This document shows, one piece after another, positions 1 to 11,599 of a DNA stretch of 64,000 bases (position 1 is the stretch's first letter; every line of letters begins with the position of its first letter). A model generated the notes under the pieces. That model had not been told where the DNA came from and did not search any database. It saw only the letters and a list, made by a program, of their open reading frames with translations. Where the stretch lies: NCBI RefSeq assembly GCF_964019385.1, contig NC_088655.1:11043706-11107705 (forward strand). Direction: 5' to 3'. The translations under genes and the position numbers were made by a program. Source of the stretch: Sycon ciliatum (lineage: Eukaryota > Porifera > Calcarea > Leucosolenida > Sycettidae).

Positions 1-309
1 GAGGTGCAAAGTGAAGTGTTGACAAGATAGAACCAGAACCGCTTGTGGGGTGGGCATGCATGGTGTTTTATAACTTTTAGATCGTTGCAAAAAAATTAGG
101 AAAGTACGCAGGCATACAATTTTAAAATGAAAATATGGAAACGGTGGGTGACAAGTTACGCGTCAGACTCCACCAACTGAAGCAGATTTTTTGAAAGGTC
201 TGATATGCACAAGTTAATTTGTGCCCCACCGTTATCCGCGGTTTTATTTTAGTATTGTCTTGGCTCACCACCTGTGTTCATATCGTAATTACTTACCTGT
301 CCTTGAGCA

Positions 310-770
310 GAGATGTGTGATGGAAGTGGGCAAAAATGGTCAGAAGCGTGCCCAATGCTACATCCTTTCTTTGTTTTGAGTTCTTTGGGGAAGTGTGTGT
401 TGTTCCCTACATCGGAGCTCGCGGTTTTCCTGCCGACTTGAATTCTCACTTGACTAACTCACAACTGCCATCCAGCGCACACGAGAAGTCCATCGAACCG
501 TCCACTCGGCAAAACTTCAAGAAAGCACCACTCCCGGCTCCACACACAGTGAGCCTCTTCTTCACATTTGAGTTCTTTACATTTTAAAATTGTCTTGCTT
601 TTAGCTGCATATTCTAATACTGATCAAGAAGGTAATTCTGGCCGTACAAGGGGCTTGAGTCAGTGCAAGACGGAAGCTAGTGTGATACAGTCCCACGTGC
701 GACTTGAGAGACCCGCCAGATATGGACATGAAACATGAGCACGTCAGTGCAGTGCATACAGCTACGAAAA
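310..770 (-). pseudogene. E': interrupted exon 4 of a gene E duplicate
   Basis: On the minus strand 770-655 translates as AVCTALTCSCFMS... and YHTSFRL, matching exon 4 of gene E, and still has an AG acceptor in front. The second half of the exon (TM4 and AHFHHTSLLKDR) is found only at about 363-303. About 290 bp of unrelated sequence separates the halves, so TM4 is broken. Flanking DNA also matches (1-300 resembles 12458-13330; 770-850 resembles 13510-13580), so this is a segmental duplicate, not a retrocopy. I saw no exons 1-3 for it between 870 and 3300. Confidence 0.7.
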
Positions 771-870
771 ACGCAACAAAAAGTAGGAGTAAGAATATTA
801 GCAATACACAGAATCGTAGCATGGTGGCTTCGATATTTGAGCGCACCTGGTGTCGGAAGAACACATTGTG

Positions 871-1760
871 CACTATGTCGAACTTGCAATCCTTCCCTTC
901 CTGAGTCTATTCACCGTTGTGCAACAGAGAAACTGGTACCACCTTCTAAATTGGTCATTGCAGGAATTACCCTCACAGAGTGAGGTCGGAGTAGACTTCT
1001 GTTTGGAATTTCTTTGCAGCCGTCATGTTTCCTGTACTACATACTTTGTACGTGTCCCAATTGCTAACTCGGATACAAGACAGAGAGAGAGAGAACGTGT
1101 AGATGCCACCGACGGTTCACGAGCACATTATGAGAGGGTTTGTGTGCCTACAACCGGCAGTATTATACAGAAGTTGGTCATGGTGCCGAACGTCTGAATT
1201 ATCAATTGGAATCACTATTATTATGTACATGTATTATTGTTGATGGCAGACTTGTAGGAGAAACTCGCGGGACTCCTGAATACCCTTGTAGGTCCGGTAT
1301 AAGCGTGCATTAGATATTGGCACTGCTGGCAGGATATAACAACCAGAATTATACCGCGAAACTGCAGCACGCAAATTCGAAGAACTTGGAACTCACGTAG
1401 TATGTACAGGTACATATACATATACAGCTCTTCATAAGCTGTTTACGGAGACTCTGTAATGGTATTTTTATTTCCTTTATTTCTATGTATTTATTTTTTC
1501 ACGGAGGAGGCGGACAGCCCGAACCTGCCGGTTAACCCGGTTTTCAATTGATTGCTTTGAGTTTTTTCCAGTACAAGGCGCGGTTCCAAAGTGAAAAATA
1601 AAGAAAGAGATTCTCTTGCTTATTATGATAATAGTCCGGAGCACGAGTGTATTATTGAGCCACGCTGAAGTACCCGGTAATTTGGGATAAGAAGTATACG
1701 TATATTAGAAGTATATCCCCCCCCCCCTTTATGTTCAGGCTGCCCGTTTAGGAGCCATCA
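871..1760. other. No gene seen
   Basis: Only short ORFs. An AGAGAGAGAG tract near 1083. A poly-C run at 1721-1733 precedes the hammerhead-like site. Confidence 0.5.
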
Positions 1761-1804
1761 GTTGCCTGACGATCGTAGTAATACGTGAAACTCAGAGTTG
1801 CGAC
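1761..1804 (+). ncRNA. Hammerhead-like ribozyme, U.U variant
   Basis: GTTGC, CTGACGA (1766-1772), U, CGTA-GTAA-TACG, U, GAA, ACTCAGAGT, H17 = T, GCGAC. The core is intact and stem I pairs over 5 positions with one G.T. The usual G-C at the base of stem II is a T/T mismatch. Same architecture as the 50779 and 52970 copies. Confidence 0.55.
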
Positions 1805-1889
1805 ATAGCTTCCAATCTCTCTTGTGTAAGAAGCATATGACTATATATGTATGTACTTCGGGTATAATTATTATGTACATGAGCATGTA

Positions 1890-2300
1890 AGTGCAAGTAC
1901 CTGCTGCCCATGGTGGGGCGTCGTGAAAGAGCTCTACTCTTCTCAATTTTGTTCCTTGAATTGTGGTTTGACCGTATTGTCCAGTGGTCTTGCCAGTATA
2001 GTCATCGACATGCATGACCATCCGCCAACGTCCTTCACAGCTGAGACTTTCAGCTCGTGTCTATCTTGGTTGCGCTCACCTTCCCCTCCTTATGTTGTCT
2101 CTATAACTTAGAACCTTCCAAGTTGGAAGGCTGTTGGAGTGCGCATCCAAGATGTGCTAGAGCTGTTAGCCAGTTAGTTGTAGAACGTCAGTACCGACGG
2201 TCAGTGTTGTGCAATGTTATCGCATGAGCTGATTGTTTAGTAACTGGTGGTGTTAGTGGACATTATAGCGTAACTTGTAGTTTCTTGGTCCTTTTTTTGT
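1890..2300. repeat. MITE of the CCTTCCAAGTTGGAAGG family
   Basis: Centred on ACCTTCCAAGTTGGAAGG (2112-2129), with arms that recur inverted at 20330-20760 and in two pieces at 5131-5242/7920-8005. No coding capacity. Confidence 0.65.
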
Positions 2301-3356
2301 TTTTGTTTTTTACTAGCAAACACAGCCCTACTAATATTCAGGGGAAGAGGACAACTGAACTGACACTGGACAGCAAGACAAAGGGGAGTAGCGGCGATGT
2401 GCCGATGTGGTTGGCGACTGTACTTCGGACACTTAGTACCCACTGCCTATGGGGTTCACTGGTGGATCTAGTGTAATAAAACAGTGCGCCCAAGGCTCCA
2501 AGCGTCTTGTACGGGCAAAATACATAAAAGCGCAACCTCAACTTGCAGCACATGAGCTAAAATGGAGGGAAATGAACTCAAGCGCAACCTCAACAGGAAG
2601 AAAATGAGATAAAATGGATGGAGGGAGCTAAGATGGCTGTGCCAACAGTCTATTATCGAGGGAGCTAAACTCATAGCTCATGGCTGGCTAGCGTTCGAGT
2701 GCAGCCCCCACGGCAACCAGTGACGCTGGTGAGGAAACATCGTGAGACGCTCTGAGGGAACGCGAACCACGAAGACACATTACGCTTGAGCTAAGCAGAG
2801 CGAAGCTATGGGGGCGGGGGTCTAATGTAATTGCTTACACTGAGCTCTGCCATCTTCGGATAAGGCACATCTTCGATCTGTTGTGAGATGCTCAATGGGT
2901 GCACTAGCACAGTGCTGGCAACTGAAATCCGACACCCTGAGCGGCGCGCTCCACATCGTAACACTACGAAATAGAGGCCGCTAGAAAGTGAACGCACCGC
3001 CCAGGGGGTCGGATTTCAGTTGCCAGGACTGTGTGTACGCTCAATCTATACAAGCCTACAGTAACACTTCAGCCAGTACAGTAAACCAGGCGGATACATT
3101 TTAATCAGACATCTGCGCCTTGCATCCTGTAAGGCAGAACCCGAACGATGGAGCGAAGAAGCAGCGCTAACGGCTCACATCCTGGAGAGCATGTACTAGT
3201 AGCCAACTCAACTGATATAAAAGAAGCGAGGAAAACAAACCAACGTCTTGTCGGTGAAAAAGTCTTTCCTGGTCAAATCTCAGTTGAATGCAGTACTGCC
3301 GTGTCGTAGTCCTTTGCGCTTGGTTTGGTGTTGGCTCCTGCCGCTGCTCTGTTGTC
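2301..3356. other. Upstream region of gene A, no gene seen
   Basis: Contains a pair of inverted blocks around GGCAACTGAAATCCGAC (2918-3030) that recur at 27610-27700, another foldback family. No convincing TATA box. The 5' end of gene A probably lies between 3100 and 3357. Confidence 0.4.
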
Positions 3357-6300
3357 ATGGCCCCACCGGGTGGCTCTAGGGGTGGCTTTAAGGGAGTGGA
3401 GTTGGCCATGTGGTGCACACTGCTGTTCGCCATTGTCTGCATGATCTGCGCTACAGGTAATCGATATGTACATGCACATCCCACTGACGCATTTCAGTCC
3501 TCATATCATGCATATACGGGCATACTATTTTGATGGCATGCTTGCTATGATTATACTTGGCCCGACTTATTAAGTTAAAATGTGTGCTTCGTTTCCGAAA
3601 AAAAAAAGTAAATTATCGTATCCGTTCCCGAAGGGAACTCACGACGGCCGCTAACACCCGATAAACCCTAGCGGCAGATGCAGCGCCTAACGGTGGGGTT
3701 TCCGAAGCCTACCAAAAAAACTCAAATAATCTCAGAACGGAATATACTTCCCAGCTACCTAACAGTGTCCTTCAGTTGTCGATTTGCGATATTGAGGAAG
3801 GAACGGCTCGAACTCCAAAGGAGGCACCGCCTCAAACTTTCGCGTTCAAACTTGTCGTCAGCGGACCCCTGTTGCTTCACACGCAACACTGAGAAGGCCT
3901 GGTGCTGATGACTACAATGTGATGGAGAATTGCCACGGAGTACGAGAAACTCCTGGACGATCGTTCTCGATTCCCTCCTGGCGTATTGAAATTGCTGCAG
4001 TTACTGTTTCCTGGGAAGAATTTTCAGCAAATGCATCATCCAGAAACTCGTGCAGCAGCACAAGCATCGCATCGTCCAGTAACTCCAATTTACTATCTCT
4101 CGAAGTCGTTCATGATGTGGTGGCCGACGAATCAAGATCACAGAAGAGATCGCCGAGAAGCTGATCGAAATAAACAACTTCTACCCCTGGAGTCGCCTCT
4201 CATGCGAGAAACTGGCTGGAAAACTGAAACGAACAAAGAGTGAATTATTCTGCGGATATGGTGCTCTGTGAGCGCGCAAGGATGAGCGCGCACGGTCTGA
4301 CTGTACGACATAGACTGCCGGTACGCGGAACACAGTGATGAGAAGCGATTTTTTTCTCGTGCGCGGTGGTCTACCTGTTTGCCTCATTTGAAGGTATCGT
4401 GGAAACGTCGAGTGAAAATCCCTACAGCTGCCATTCTGGCAGTTGCACTGCACGAGGTAGAGGCGAATGCGAACGTCAAACCGGGCCTATGGATTGAAAA
4501 ATCACAGGATGCGCAGCGGAGCTTGGAGGAGGTAAAAAAACTGCCGACGTTTTGCAGGGTGACGTACTTGCAGATGCGTCCAGAGACACGAGCAGCCATG
4601 AAATCTTGAGAGTCAGCCCAAGAGATGATACAGTAGTTATCTATCCCCCGTCTCTTGGTTGATTGTTTAGTTCTGGTGCTCATTTGTACAAATACTTGAA
4701 TTTTACTTCAAAAAGTAATACCAAACTTTATTTCAGGAGTACCCAAAGGCTAATTTATATCTGGGGTATCTCCTATGTGTATACTTGTATGTACTAGTAA
4801 CATTTGAAGAGAATCAAACATTTTAATAAGTCGGACCAAGTAATAATAATTATATCCCATGTTAGACTCGGGTGGACAGCCAAGGATGAATTATTTTAAA
4901 GAAGAAAAGAGGACCAAAGCGCTACAAAGTTACTCTATAATCGAGAGGTTACGATGCACGTTATTTCTGACGAGACGCGAAAGTTCAGCTCGCTTTATTT
5001 GGCTCGCACGTCGAAAACTTAACGCGAGTGACCTGCTGCTCACGTCGAAATTTGGAGTTTCACGCCAAATTTGACGTGAAATTGCGCGTCACGTCGGAAA
5101 TAACGTGCATCTTAACCTCACTAATATCCACTAACCTTCCAAGTTGGAAGGCTGCTGGAGTGCGCATCCGCGAATGTGCTAGAGCTGATTGCCAGTTAGG
5201 TGTAGAACGTCAGTACCGTTGGTCAGTGTCGTGCAATGTTATGCAGGCATATGCGGAAAATGCCGGCAGAAAAATTGGCAGAATTCGGTACTTTTTCTGG
5301 TACGTTTCATGCATGTTTGGTATGTGTGTAGTATCCCTGCTTTACAGTTTACACATGACTAGTAGTACATGTATTTTGCATGACTCTTATTGTTTAGAAG
5401 CATACAGTACTTCCTACATTTACGATTGTTCTTCCTTGATCCTTGCATGGCGCCACTACACACTGGAGAGTAGCTAGACCAACACTAATTATCAGTAGTC
5501 TTCATTGTTTCCAAATACAATACTTGTGCCGCTATGCTTCATTTGCAAGAGGTCCTTGTGCAGTTGTATGGACTTATCTTCACTGCGATATCTGTGTAAT
5601 GCTCCAATGCTTCCTTTTAAGCACTGAGACGTGCTGCGAGTAATCAATGGCATTTCCAGATTGCTTGCTACACTTTCACATACATTCTTTAGCTGTTTTG
5701 CTGCCTGCTGCTTGTTTCCCGCAATAGACCCCAGCTGAAGCTTCCTAGCTGGTCCCCTTGCCAACAGCCTTGTTAGATTCTGTATAAGTTCTCTAGTTTG
5801 CATCTCAAAGAGATCAAAGAGAGAGAGAGAGATCAGAGAGAGAGGAGAGAGTCGTGGTTGAGAGAGAGCAAGTTCACTTTCACTTTGATATAAGATAACC
5901 TCCAGGCCGTGCCGGAGTAAGTTCTGATATGTTAGTTGACTGACTGTGGGTAGTAGCCTCCTAGCCTTAGACCACGCACTTTACATTGGTGGCAGCGGTG
6001 GTTCAATTTTATAATTGCTAGATTCGAACCCACCTAGTATCTGTATTGCATGGATGGCAGCGGCGCCACAGAATTGATGACAGCGGTAAATTGTTTATTG
6101 GTGTAACCGGTACCAGCATGGCCCAACCTGATGCGTCAGTCGCCGCTACTCCTTCGCCCGCCACGTCTTCCCCTAGCCCGAAATGATGACGGACAGCGTC
6201 TCTACCGATCAAGCTCCATGTCCTACGTAAGCTAATTCCCGATATGGCATTCTCTTTCCTATCTTCCTTCAGTCTTTCTGTTCTCTTCCGTCTTCCTTTA

Positions 6301-9300
6301 TGCGAGTGAGTGAATCCAGTTTAGTCCGGTAGGCGTCCGATCATGGTGAGCCACGGTCTACCTAGCTAACCTGGGACAATGTGTGTGAGAATGCCCTTGT
6401 GTACTCAGTTCGGCTTGGTACTGCGATTTGGCTGGCAGGTTGTGCCAGGGTTGTGCAGCAAGTCAACTGTGGTTTTTTTTTCAGGTCCTATTTATTATTA
6501 TTTTGCTTGTTCGCGTTGGTATCAACCTGCATAAAGCAGGTATATAGCCTTCGCTTAAGCTGCCATAAAAAAGAAAGCTCATCCTAAGCGAGAGGGCTAG
6601 AGGGAAATATAACGATAACGAGATACAGAATACAAAGAAATCCAATGAGTTCAACGTACAATTCAAAACAAGAAAGAAAGGAAAGAAAAACAGGTCCTAT
6701 TTGGAGGACAATATTCCCTTTTTGACCCCGTGAGATGGTGAGAACCTGGTGTGCTTCTATTTTTTGATTTGTTATCAGTTCAGTTCTTCTGTCTACTCTA
6801 AAAACGTTATCATTTCCGATATTATTTTTGCCATATCCCGGTTGACGCTCTACAAGTAATACGCTATCTACTATGACGTTCACACCGCCTCCTATGATCT
6901 GCTGCTGAGCTCGAGCTACTACTTCTACTACTCCTACTAGTGTCAGTTGTCACCCTTTCGTCCGAATATCAAGCACTCTGTTCAAAGATTCAAGAATACA
7001 TGTACGTGAATGCAAGTTAGTTGTCCAGTCCACCTACTGACGGTGCCTTCTACTAGTGAGTACTGTTCATCATACATCATCGAACTCGCTGTCAAATCAC
7101 GAGGGCGTGATTTAGTGTAGGAAGGGAGGGTGTAGTATCCCTGCTTTACAGTTTACACATGACTAGTAGTACATGTATTTTGCATGACTCTTATTGTTTA
7201 GAAGCATACAGTACTTCCTACATTTACGATTGTTCTTCCTTGATCCTTGCATGGCGCCACTACACACTGGAGAGTAGCTAGACCAACACTAATTATCAGT
7301 AGTCTTCATTGTTTCCAAATACAATACTTGTGCCGCTATGTTTCATTTGCAAGAGGTCCTTGTGCAGTTGTATGGACTTATCTTCACTGCGATATCTGTG
7401 TAATGCTCCAATGCTTCCTTTTAAGCACTGAGACGTGCTGCGAGTAATCAATGGCATTTCCAGATTGCTTGCTACACTTTCACATACATTCTTTAGCTGT
7501 TTTGCTGCCTGCTGCTTGTTTCCCGCAATAGACCCCAGCTGAAGCTTCCTAGCTGGCCCCCTTGCCAACAGCCTTGTTAGATTCTGTATAAGTTCTCTAG
7601 TTTGCATCTCAAAGAGATCAAAGAGAGAGAGAGAGAGATCAGAGAGAGAGGAGAGAGTCGTGGTTGAGAGAGAGCAAGTTCACTTTCACTTTGATATAAG
7701 ATAACCTCCAGGCCGTGCCGGAGTAAGTTCTGATATGTTAGTTGACTGACTGTGGGTAGTAGCCTCCTAGCCTTAGACCACGCACTTTACATGTGGACAA
7801 AGAAATGGAGCAGAATTCGAGGAATTACCCGCCATAAGGTTTGTACGGTTCTGCCAATTTCACTGCTTTTCGAGCAGAATCCGCCACCTTTTCGAGCATT
7901 ACCCGCCAATGCCTAAATTGTTATCGCATGAGCTGATGGTAAAGTAACTAGTGGTGTTAGTGGATATTATAGCGTAACTTGTAGCTCTTTGGTCCTCTTT
8001 TCTTCCTATATTTATCCCATGTTCTCTGATGATTACACCAATCACTTTGATGTTTACTAATATTATGTGACAGAGAATTTCAGAAGCCGCCACTTGACCT
8101 TGATTCTGCTCTATATCACACACGTAGCCTGTCGTTACACATGTGTCTCTGTATATTACGCATCGTGTCTCCATTCTCAGCTGTGCCGCAGTGGTATGTA
8201 GGGAGGTCTATACGCGTCGGTCTCTGGAAGATCTGCTATAGCTACGACTCCCCGTGCGAGGTCTACAGCGTCACCTCCTCAGCATCGAGTGGGTAACGTA
8301 CTGTTACTATGGAACTCTCTCTCTATCTCTTTCTCTCTCTCTCTCTCTTTCTGTCTAAGTTTCTCTCTCCTTCTCTCTCTGCTATTGGCGCGCCTGGTTG
8401 TGATGAAGCCCAGACCCAAGGTCGGCAGAGCATCCCAGACCACGCCACCACTCCCCTTATTCATGGCTCACACATGACGGGTTTACGTGGCTCTAGTAAA
8501 AAAAAAAAAAAAAAAAAAGAACTAGCTTCAACGTAACAAATGCTTACGAAGGCAGAAGAGAACAGACTAAAACGGCTAGATAACTGTTGTAACGGTGTGT
8601 TCCATGCACACAGCAGGGATAAGGCAATCCCGGCTACTGATCCCGGCATGCACACAGCAGGGATAAGACAATCCCGGCTACTGATCCCGGCATGCACACA
8701 GCAGGGATAAGGCAATCCCGACTACTGATCCCGGCACACAGCAGGGATAAGGAAATCCCGACTACTGATCCCGGCAGTTGTCCTAGAATTGCCTTAGCTT
8801 TGCTATGTGCATTACACGCAACGTCACAACAATGACCTATTCGGCTGTATCTGTTCTCTTCTGCCTTTGTGGTATTGCACCATACTTGTGGTGTTGAGCA
8901 CTCTAGGCAAGCTGGGAATTCTCGCTATTGTAACAAATACTGAAATGGTGGGCTCTGGCACTGTAATCACACAGAGCAGGCATGCCGATGCCACACAGAA
9001 ACAAAAAATCACGGAATTAAAGCGGTATACATCTACATGTGTATGGACCCTGGCTAGCACCAGACGTTACTATAATACAAATGTAACATATTTTGCATAG
9101 CTACGGGAATAATTATTCAGTTTTTTCGGTCTTCTGGGAGACAGGTAGACACATTCTAGGTGTTCAGGAAATATATGTACGAATTTTGTGCTCTCTCGAA
9201 AGCGCCGAAGTATTAACGTAGGTCACGTTTCTACCTGTTCGCCAATGGTCCATCCTTTCTAATTTTGTGTAAGATTGAATCTGATCGTATTCTTTCCTAT

Positions 9301-11599
9301 TGGTACATAATGTTCTGAAAGGATGTTAGGAAATTCACTGCCTGAAAGCCTTCGTAGAAGAAGTAAGACCTTCTGGGCAAGATGCCGTCCCATGAAGCAC
9401 AACACGTGTCTAAGTCTTGAGCACAGTTGTGTAGTGGATTGTGCTGGACTGGTGTTGGTTCAGATCCACGCCAAGATGTCTAGCAACATTATACTGTTGT
9501 GATGGGCTGAGCCTCTTGCACGGGAAAAATAACACGTTTGTGTAGCATCAACACAGTTACATAAAACGAATGACTGGCCGTCTGGGTGTATTTAAGTGGA
9601 TATAATTACTACACGTATGTATATGTATATACTCTCTTCTTCTGTTACAGGCAGCCTTAACAGTGCTCGAGGCTTTTCTGTTCTTGCTATCATTATGGCT
9701 CTAGTCGGTATGTTCTTAGCTGGAGCCATCGCGCTCATGACCAACAAGGTAACCCTACTAAGGATTCCCCGCGTTTTATTCGGCATCGCAGGTACGTGGA
9801 AATATCGTTAAGATGTTACCAGCATTAAAGTAATGCGTGTAGCGTGGAACTCACTTACTTTGGAGGTACATTGTACATCTACATTTAGTATGTACGTCGA
9901 TAAGAAACACTCTTGCATATGGACATTGTATGGAGCAGAGGTGTATGGGCCCGTGAATGAAGTATGTTTGGGTTACGAAGCACTTCGGATACTAAACACA
10001 CTTGTCTTCAGCCCATGGGGGTACGTGTGATCAATGTTCCACTGTACGCTTGTCTTCTGCCCATGGGGGTACGTGTGATCAATGTTCCACTGTACGCTTT
10101 TCTTCTGCCCATGGGGGTACATGTGATCAATGGTTCACTGTATGCTTGAAAGGGGCTCCTGCGCTTTTTGCAATTACAATCTACTTGTAATTCCTGTCAG
10201 CTGTGATCATCGGAAAAACTGCCTGGCAATTAGGCCTGGGGTGTAGTCATGTCTTTGCACCTAACGAATTGAGCACCTTTCTTCTATTTTTCAAATGTTG
10301 CATCTCACAAATCACGATGAATTGGTGTACATGTAATTTGTATGTTCTGGTACTTGTATCTCCAGATATCGACAAAAGAAACTGATCGAAACCTGCAATA
10401 AAACTTCTGCAGGTGTAAATCAATCCAAAATTTGCACGTTTGAAAAAGTATAAAAAAGAATCCATTCAAGTGACTTTCGGTGTAGTTAATTATCTCGATT
10501 TTAATTTTTTTGTCTATCTGATACTTCATGTCTGCTGGATTTTTCGGTTCTGCGTTGTTCAGGTGGCTTTAAGGCCATCTCGGCCCTCTCGTTTGTGGCA
10601 TTCGTTCACAGAGCAGACACGTTCTCTAGCAGCTTCAGCTATGGTGCTAGCTTTGCCGTCGCCTGGGTTGCTGTCTATATGTCCTTCGCTGCGACTCTCT
10701 TCGCACATCTGCACCACAGAGCGCTGGTAAGTACCAACAAGCACAAGAGGATGAGAAAGTGTTTTTACTCCGAGTTTCATCAAAACGCAGTAATGAGTAA
10801 ATCTGGACCTGGTTTATATATCCACAAAGCAAAAGTGTAAATCAATGTCCGCTGGTAAGTACATGCTGATGTGCAAGTCTGGTGAGAAAATACTGAAACA
10901 GTGCAACTTTTAATTCGTTGGCACCCTTGCTTTCTACGGACATTGTTCAGTACGGATGCGTTGGATCCATACCGGAGCAGCATCGGAATAATAAGTATTT
11001 CGGATACTATGTTCACTCTCCTACTGCCCAGAGGGGTACGGCTTATCCGAGTTCTACTGAATCACTATGTACTGTGCCCTGCAGACCAGAAAAAATCTAT
11101 CATTTGTAAAAGGACTTTCTAGGCAGTGATTCAGTGAATAGCGAAGAAGTGGCCGTGTCTCCAATTATTATTGTTGTACTTCTAGCTTACGTTTACCGGT
11201 AGACAAGACTTTGGAAACGAGAAATTTCTCAGAAACTCTCACTTGGAGCTCGCCAGGAGGATACAAGCGAAAGTGGAAGCTGGCGTCATCTTGGAAAACA
11301 AATTGTGCCAGCCTCGTTGGCTTTACTTGGGGCGATCCAATACCAGCGGGATTTTGTTAAATACATCCACGTCTTGAAAGAAGTGTATGGGCGATATAAT
11401 TACTCATGGTGCAAGGGTAATTTATTGGCTACGAATGAAAATTACGGGAAGCGGCGACATCTACCTCAGGATCAAGACTATTTAAAAGTTTTGCTGTGTT
11501 CTGTTGCTAACACTAACGCTTGTCATGGTGCTACTGTGTGCTTTTCTTCCCCAGGCTATTGAGGCTATTCAGCGCCAAACGCGTGCTAATCCTGTGTAG
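3357..11599 (+). CDS. Gene A: claudin/PMP22-like four-TM membrane protein, 5 exons
   Basis: Spliced model: exons 3357-3456, 8181-8288, 9651-9791, 10563-10726 and 11555-11599 (558 nt, 185 aa). Introns 1-3 are phase 1 and intron 4 is phase 0; all splice sites are GT-AG (the exon 2 donor is GTGGGT). Exon 1 supplies TM1. Exon 2 gives a short extracellular loop with W38, GLW at 47-49, C52 and C59, the claudin-family signature. Exon 3 opens with SLNSARGF, where claudins have an AARA-type motif, and carries TM2. Exon 4 carries TM3, extracellular loop 2, TM4 and AHLHH (164-168). The family sits in the plasma membrane and forms or regulates cell-cell contacts and paracellular barriers; the exact role here is inference. 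Intron 1 hosts a nested LTR retrotransposon. If intron 4 is retained, the frame runs on to a stop near 10840, giving an alternative tail. The model is strong for exons 1-4 and weaker for exon 5. Confidence 0.82.
3606..3705 (-). repeat. SINE tail fragment
   Basis: TAAATTATCGTATCCGTTCCCGAAGGG to CGCCTAACGGTGGGG, the inverted tail of the 24340 SINE. In intron 1 of gene A. Confidence 0.6.
3706..5130. other. Intron 1 of gene A: possibly decayed coding material
   Basis: Several overlapping 60-90 aa ORFs (3678-3908, 3919-4164, 3986-4243, 4379-4609) with codon-like texture but no recognisable domain and no continuous frame. Could be a dead transposase. Confidence 0.3.
5327..5985 (+). repeat. 5' LTR of the 5327-7791 element
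   Basis: Starts TG and ends CA; a GA-rich microsatellite lies at about 5818-5870. Its copy at 7131 has a GA tract two bases longer and C/T differences, for example near 5537 and 5755. Confidence 0.85.
5987..6034 (+). promoter_or_regulatory. Split tRNA-Leu primer-binding region
   Basis: TGGTGGCAGCGGTGG (5987-6001) is complementary to the 3' end (CCACCGCTGCCACCA) that I recall for animal tRNA-Leu(AAG/UAG). After 19 AT-rich bases the sequence GATTCGAACCCACC (6021-6034) resumes, which is what the complement of the same tRNA's T arm would read next. So the leader matches about 29 nt of one tRNA, interrupted once. Confidence 0.7.
7131..7791 (+). repeat. 3' LTR of the 5327-7791 element
   Basis: Preceded directly by the polypurine tract and followed by the TGTG target duplication. 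Nearly identical to the 5' copy. Confidence 0.85.
8309..8520 (+). repeat. Short retroposon with CT tract and poly-A
   Basis: A CT microsatellite, then GGCGCGCCTGGTTGTGATGAAGCC through CATGACGGGTTTACGTGGCTC, then about 20 A. The same unit is inverted at 26460-26600 and a relative is at 57150-57215 (minus). A SINE-like family distinct from the tRNA SINE; begins about 20 bp after exon 2 of gene A. Confidence 0.6.
8603..8775. repeat. Minisatellite, 44-bp unit x about 4
   Basis: Units start at 8603, 8647, 8691 and about 8735 (CACACAGCAGGGATAAGGCA...); the last is 4 bp short. In intron 2 of gene A. Confidence 0.85.
10001..10144. repeat. Minisatellite, 48-bp unit x 3
   Basis: Units at 10001, 10049 and 10097, each with GCCCATGGGGGTAC and CACTGTA. 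In intron 3 of gene A. Confidence 0.85.

Larger units (their letters stand above)
5327..7791 (+). mobile_element. Non-autonomous LTR retrotransposon (659/661-bp LTRs)
   Basis: LTRs 5327-5985 and 7131-7791 both begin TGTAGTATCCC and end TTTACA. They differ by only a few substitutions and one GA unit, so the insertion is young. A primer site TGGTGGCAGCGGTGG begins at 5987 and a polypurine tract (AGGAAGGGAGGG) ends at 7130. The flanks are TGTG (5323-5326) and TGTG (7792-7795), a 4-bp target duplication. The 1145-bp interior has no reverse transcriptase; a 22-codon gag-like start (6118-6186, MAQPDASVAATP...) ends at a stop. It must depend on another element's enzymes. Confidence 0.85.
5131..8005. 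repeat. MITE (CCTTCCAAGTTGGAAGG family) split by nested insertions
   Basis: The left part 5131-5242 and right part 7920-8005 together equal the uninterrupted copy at about 2107-2300. A second element (5243-5326 plus 7792-7919) was inserted with GTTAT duplicated at both ends. The LTR retrotransposon 5327-7791 then inserted into that second element. Confidence 0.75.

Noticed and set aside
4379-4609. ORF with PGLWIEK and FCRV resembling claudin loop 1
   Set aside because: No Cys spacing, no phase 1 boundaries; the real exon 2 of gene A was found at 8181-8288.
4967-4985. CTGACGA...GAAAG considered as hammerhead core
   Set aside because: No stem II between the two blocks and no closing stem I.
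6381-6587. ORF with TAIWLAGC, considered as loop 1 exon
   Set aside because: Lies in the interior of an LTR element and the homologous region at 19030-19150 does not conserve the frame.
8603-8775. CRISPR-like regular repeats
   Set aside because: Whole 44-bp unit is conserved with no unique spacers; a minisatellite in an intron.
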